From Sphingomonadales bacterium UBA658 (GTDB lineage: Bacteria; Pseudomonadota; Alphaproteobacteria; Sphingomonadales; Sphingomonadaceae), in assembly GCA_002299195.1 (NCBI GenBank), contig DBOA01000103.1, positions 1-7,469 on the forward strand: 7,469 bases of DNA. The letters run 5' to 3'. The notes under the pieces were generated by a model. The model saw only the letters and a list, made by a program, of their open reading frames with translations. It made no database searches and had not been told where the DNA came from. The position numbers were made by a program, and so were the translations under genes. Shown here piece by piece: positions 5,941 through 7,469 of this stretch. The stretch's first letter is position 1. Every line of letters begins with the position of its first letter.

Positions 5941-7340
5941 TTCACATCTCCTTCACCGGGTTGGCCAAGCTCAAAGTCGCTGACCGGACGTATTTTCGGG
6001 TTGCTGGCATCAAACATCAACGCGCCGTCGATCCAAACCTTATCAGGCCGTGCGTACACGCTGAGCGGATTACCATTCCACAACACCAGATCGGCCATTT
6101 TACCGGGCTTCAAGCTGCCGGTTTTGTCCGATATGCCAAGCGCCTTGGCAGGATTGTAGGTCAGCCATTTGATGACTTCAGCATCGCTGATATTGATGCC
6201 CATTCTGCGACCATCGGCCTGCGCCTTTGCCGCCTCTTGGTTCAGACGCTGGATCTGGTTTTCGTCATCCGAGTGAATGACCACACAAGCACCCGTGTTG
6301 TGCAATATCGCGGCATTTTCAGGGATCGCGTCATAGGCTTCCATCTTGAAACCCCACCAGTCCGCCCAAACGGCTGAACACACGCCATTGTCACGCAACA
6401 AGTCAGCGATCTTGTAGCTTTCAACGGCGTGGTGGAATGTCGAGACCTTGTAGCCAAATTCCTTCGCCATATCGAGCACGAGCGCCATTTCGTCAGCGCG
6501 GTAGCAGTGGTTTTGGATCGAGATGTCGCCATCCAGAACACCAGCAAGCGTTTCAAGGCCGAGATCGCGGGTATATTCCTTACCGCTGTCGCGTTTCTTC
6601 TTGTAATCCTGCGCCTTAATCCACGTCTGACGGTTGACAGCGATGTTGCCCATACGGGTTGAGGGCATACGGCCCTTGCTGCCATACACACGCTTGGGGT
6701 TTTCGCCGCAGGCCATTTTCATACCGTACGGCGCGCCTGGGAACTTCATGCCCTGCACCGTGCGCGCATAGACATTCTTTAGGACAACGGAGCGGCCACC
6801 CATCAGGTTAGCCGATCCGGGCAGAACCTGAAGCGCAGTGACGCCGCCATTGGCGAGTGCGCGGCTAAAACCTGGATCCTGCGGCCACACGCTGTGTTCC
6901 GCCCAAACTTCGGGCGTAATCGGCGATGTCGCTTCGTTCCCGTCGCTATGGGCTTCCACCGATGGCGAAGGATAATCACCGAGATGTGAATGGATATCAA
7001 TGATGCCCGGTGTCACAAACTTGCCAGCACCGTCCACTACCGCCGTACCCGAAGGTATAACAGTGTCCGGCCCGCCGACGCTGCTAATCTTGCCGCCAGA
7101 AATGAACACCACGCCATTTTCGATTTTGCCACCTTCGCCATCGTAAATGGTGACATTACGGATGGCGGTCGCAACGCCGGGATATGCCTTATATGTCGAC
7201 GGGAACGGCACAGGTGCCTTTTCCACCGGCTTTGCAACAGGTGCCGCAGAAACCGTCTTTGGGCCTTCCGCGTTTGAACAGGCCATGAGAGCCAGCGGCA
7301 GCACAAGATATGCGCTGCGCAATGCATTAAACTTTGCCAT
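5937..7340 (-). CDS. Amidohydrolase-family lipoprotein, metal site intact
   Basis: A predicted envelope lipoprotein of 467 residues with lipobox LMAC (C21, serine at +2, which under E. coli rules favours the outer membrane), followed by a Pro/Lys/Ala-rich linker (about 22-50). The catalytic part carries FVTPGIIDIHSHLGDY (108-123; metal ligands H117 and H119), QNHCYRADEM (276-285; H278), STFHHAVE (300-307; H303/H304) and VIHSDDE (354-360; D358/D359). The MKMACGENPKRVYG stretch (207-220) is typical of this subgroup, and K208 may be the bridging carboxylated lysine. The C-terminal signature is GSLKPGKMADLVLWNGNPL (408-426). Related enzymes hydrolyse dipeptides, cyclic amides or imidazolonepropionate; which applies here is not readable. 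ATG 7340 is chosen over GTG 7343 on ribosome-site spacing. Its TGA overlaps the next amidohydrolase start (ATGA), so the two are coupled, and the shared layout suggests old gene duplication. Confidence 0.9.
   Translation of the reverse strand: MAKFNALRSAYLVLPLALMACSNAEGPKTVSAAPVAKPVEKAPVPFPSTYKAYPGVATAIRNVTIYDGEGGKIENGVVFISGGKISSVGGPDTVIPSGTAVVDGAGKFVTPGIIDIHSHLGDYPSPSVEAHSDGNEATSPITPEVWAEHSVWPQDPGFSRALANGGVTALQVLPGSANLMGGRSVVLKNVYARTVQGMKFPGAPYGMKMACGENPKRVYGSKGRMPSTRMGNIAVNRQTWIKAQDYKKKRDSGKEYTRDLGLETLAGVLDGDISIQNHCYRADEMALVLDMAKEFGYKVSTFHHAVESYKIADLLRDNGVCSAVWADWWGFKMEAYDAIPENAAILHNTGACVVIHSDDENQIQRLNQEAAKAQADGRRMGINISDAEVIKWLTYNPAKALGISDKTGSLKPGKMADLVLWNGNPLSVYARPDKVWIDGALMFDASNPKIRPVSDFELGQPGEGDVK
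5948..5953 (-). promoter_or_regulatory. Ribosome binding site of the second amidohydrolase
   Basis: AAGGAG seven bases before ATG 5940, inside the last codons of the lipoprotein gene. A strong site of its own means the second protein can be made at a good level and not only by re-initiation. Confidence 0.75.
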
Positions 7341-7347
7341 CACTTAA

Positions 7348-7351
7348 CTCC
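7348..7351 (-). promoter_or_regulatory. Ribosome binding site of the lipoprotein amidohydrolase
   Basis: GGAG on the minus strand lies seven bases before ATG 7340 but only four before GTG 7343. This favours the ATG and a 467-residue protein. Confidence 0.6.
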
Positions 7352-7397
7352 AGTTTGTGGGGCGAATGCCAGCGGCAGCAGCTTCGCCTGCTTCTGC

Positions 7398-7469
7398 CTA
7401 ACCTTCAAGATTTCCGTCATCACGCAAGGTGTCGAGGTGCATCAGTTTCTTGATAAGCGGCGAGATTAC
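7398..7469 (-). CDS. C-terminal tail of an unidentified protein, 5' end outside the window
   Basis: The minus strand from the window edge reads 23 codons, VISPLIKKLMHLDTLRD followed by DGNLEG, then TAG at 7400-7398. The start of the gene is beyond the window. A hydrophobic piece followed by KK and a short polar tail is compatible with the end of a last membrane helix, for example in an MFS-type or peptide transporter, but the tail is too short to assign. Only 57 bases separate the TAG from the lipoprotein gene and no promoter is evident, so the genes are probably co-transcribed. After the TAG the same frame is open for 17 more codons to TAA at 7346-7344, which raises the possibility that this TAG is a late nonsense change. 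Confidence 0.5.
   Translation of the reverse strand, partial: VISPLIKKLMHLDTLRDDGNLEG

Noticed and set aside
5371..6159. Plus-strand open frame of 262 codons
   Set aside because: It is antisense to both amidohydrolase genes, which have clear family motifs. Its translation is low-complexity and Arg/Asn-rich.

Overview
This is an ordinary-looking chromosomal segment of a Gram-negative alphaproteobacterium. A sphingomonad is the best guess, from the style of the GlmM, ThiD and exported amidohydrolase proteins and a moderately GC-rich composition judged by eye. The placement is inference. I see no rRNA, tRNA, insertion sequence, CRISPR array or phage gene. Coding density is high.

Left block (1-2182, minus strand): glmM, phosphoglucosamine mutase for peptidoglycan and LPS precursors, is followed by thiD, the HMP/HMP-P kinase of thiamine synthesis. 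The glmM stop and the thiD start share one base. The thiD frame does not stop in the window. After the normal ThiD C-terminus it reads into what looks like the first strand and helix of a glyoxalase/VOC domain, so the gene appears to encode a ThiD-VOC fusion cut by the window edge.

Middle block (2279-4505, plus strand): divergent from glmM across a 96-base gap with two small palindromes. It holds a DAACS-type dicarboxylate/amino-acid:cation symporter and, overlapping it by 14 bases, an aldo/keto reductase with a complete catalytic tetrad. The two are probably co-translated. The transporter keeps the acidic-substrate residues of the last helix but lacks the family's NMDGT sodium-site motif.

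Right block (4502-7469, minus strand): two exported amidohydrolase-superfamily proteins, overlapping by ATGA. The first translated is a lipoprotein with a full set of plausible metal ligands. The second has an ordinary signal peptide and has lost the HxH metal motif, so it may be a non-catalytic or differently acting partner. Upstream is the C-terminal tail of another gene, which ends in TAG but stays open in frame for 17 more codons to a TAA just before the lipoprotein gene. Downstream, a possible 31-residue ORF ends against the converging reductase gene.

The most useful leads are the ThiD-VOC fusion, the intact/degenerate amidohydrolase pair, the in-frame TAG, and the altered cation site of the symporter. 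I do not see a clear new defence, mobile or regulatory system.
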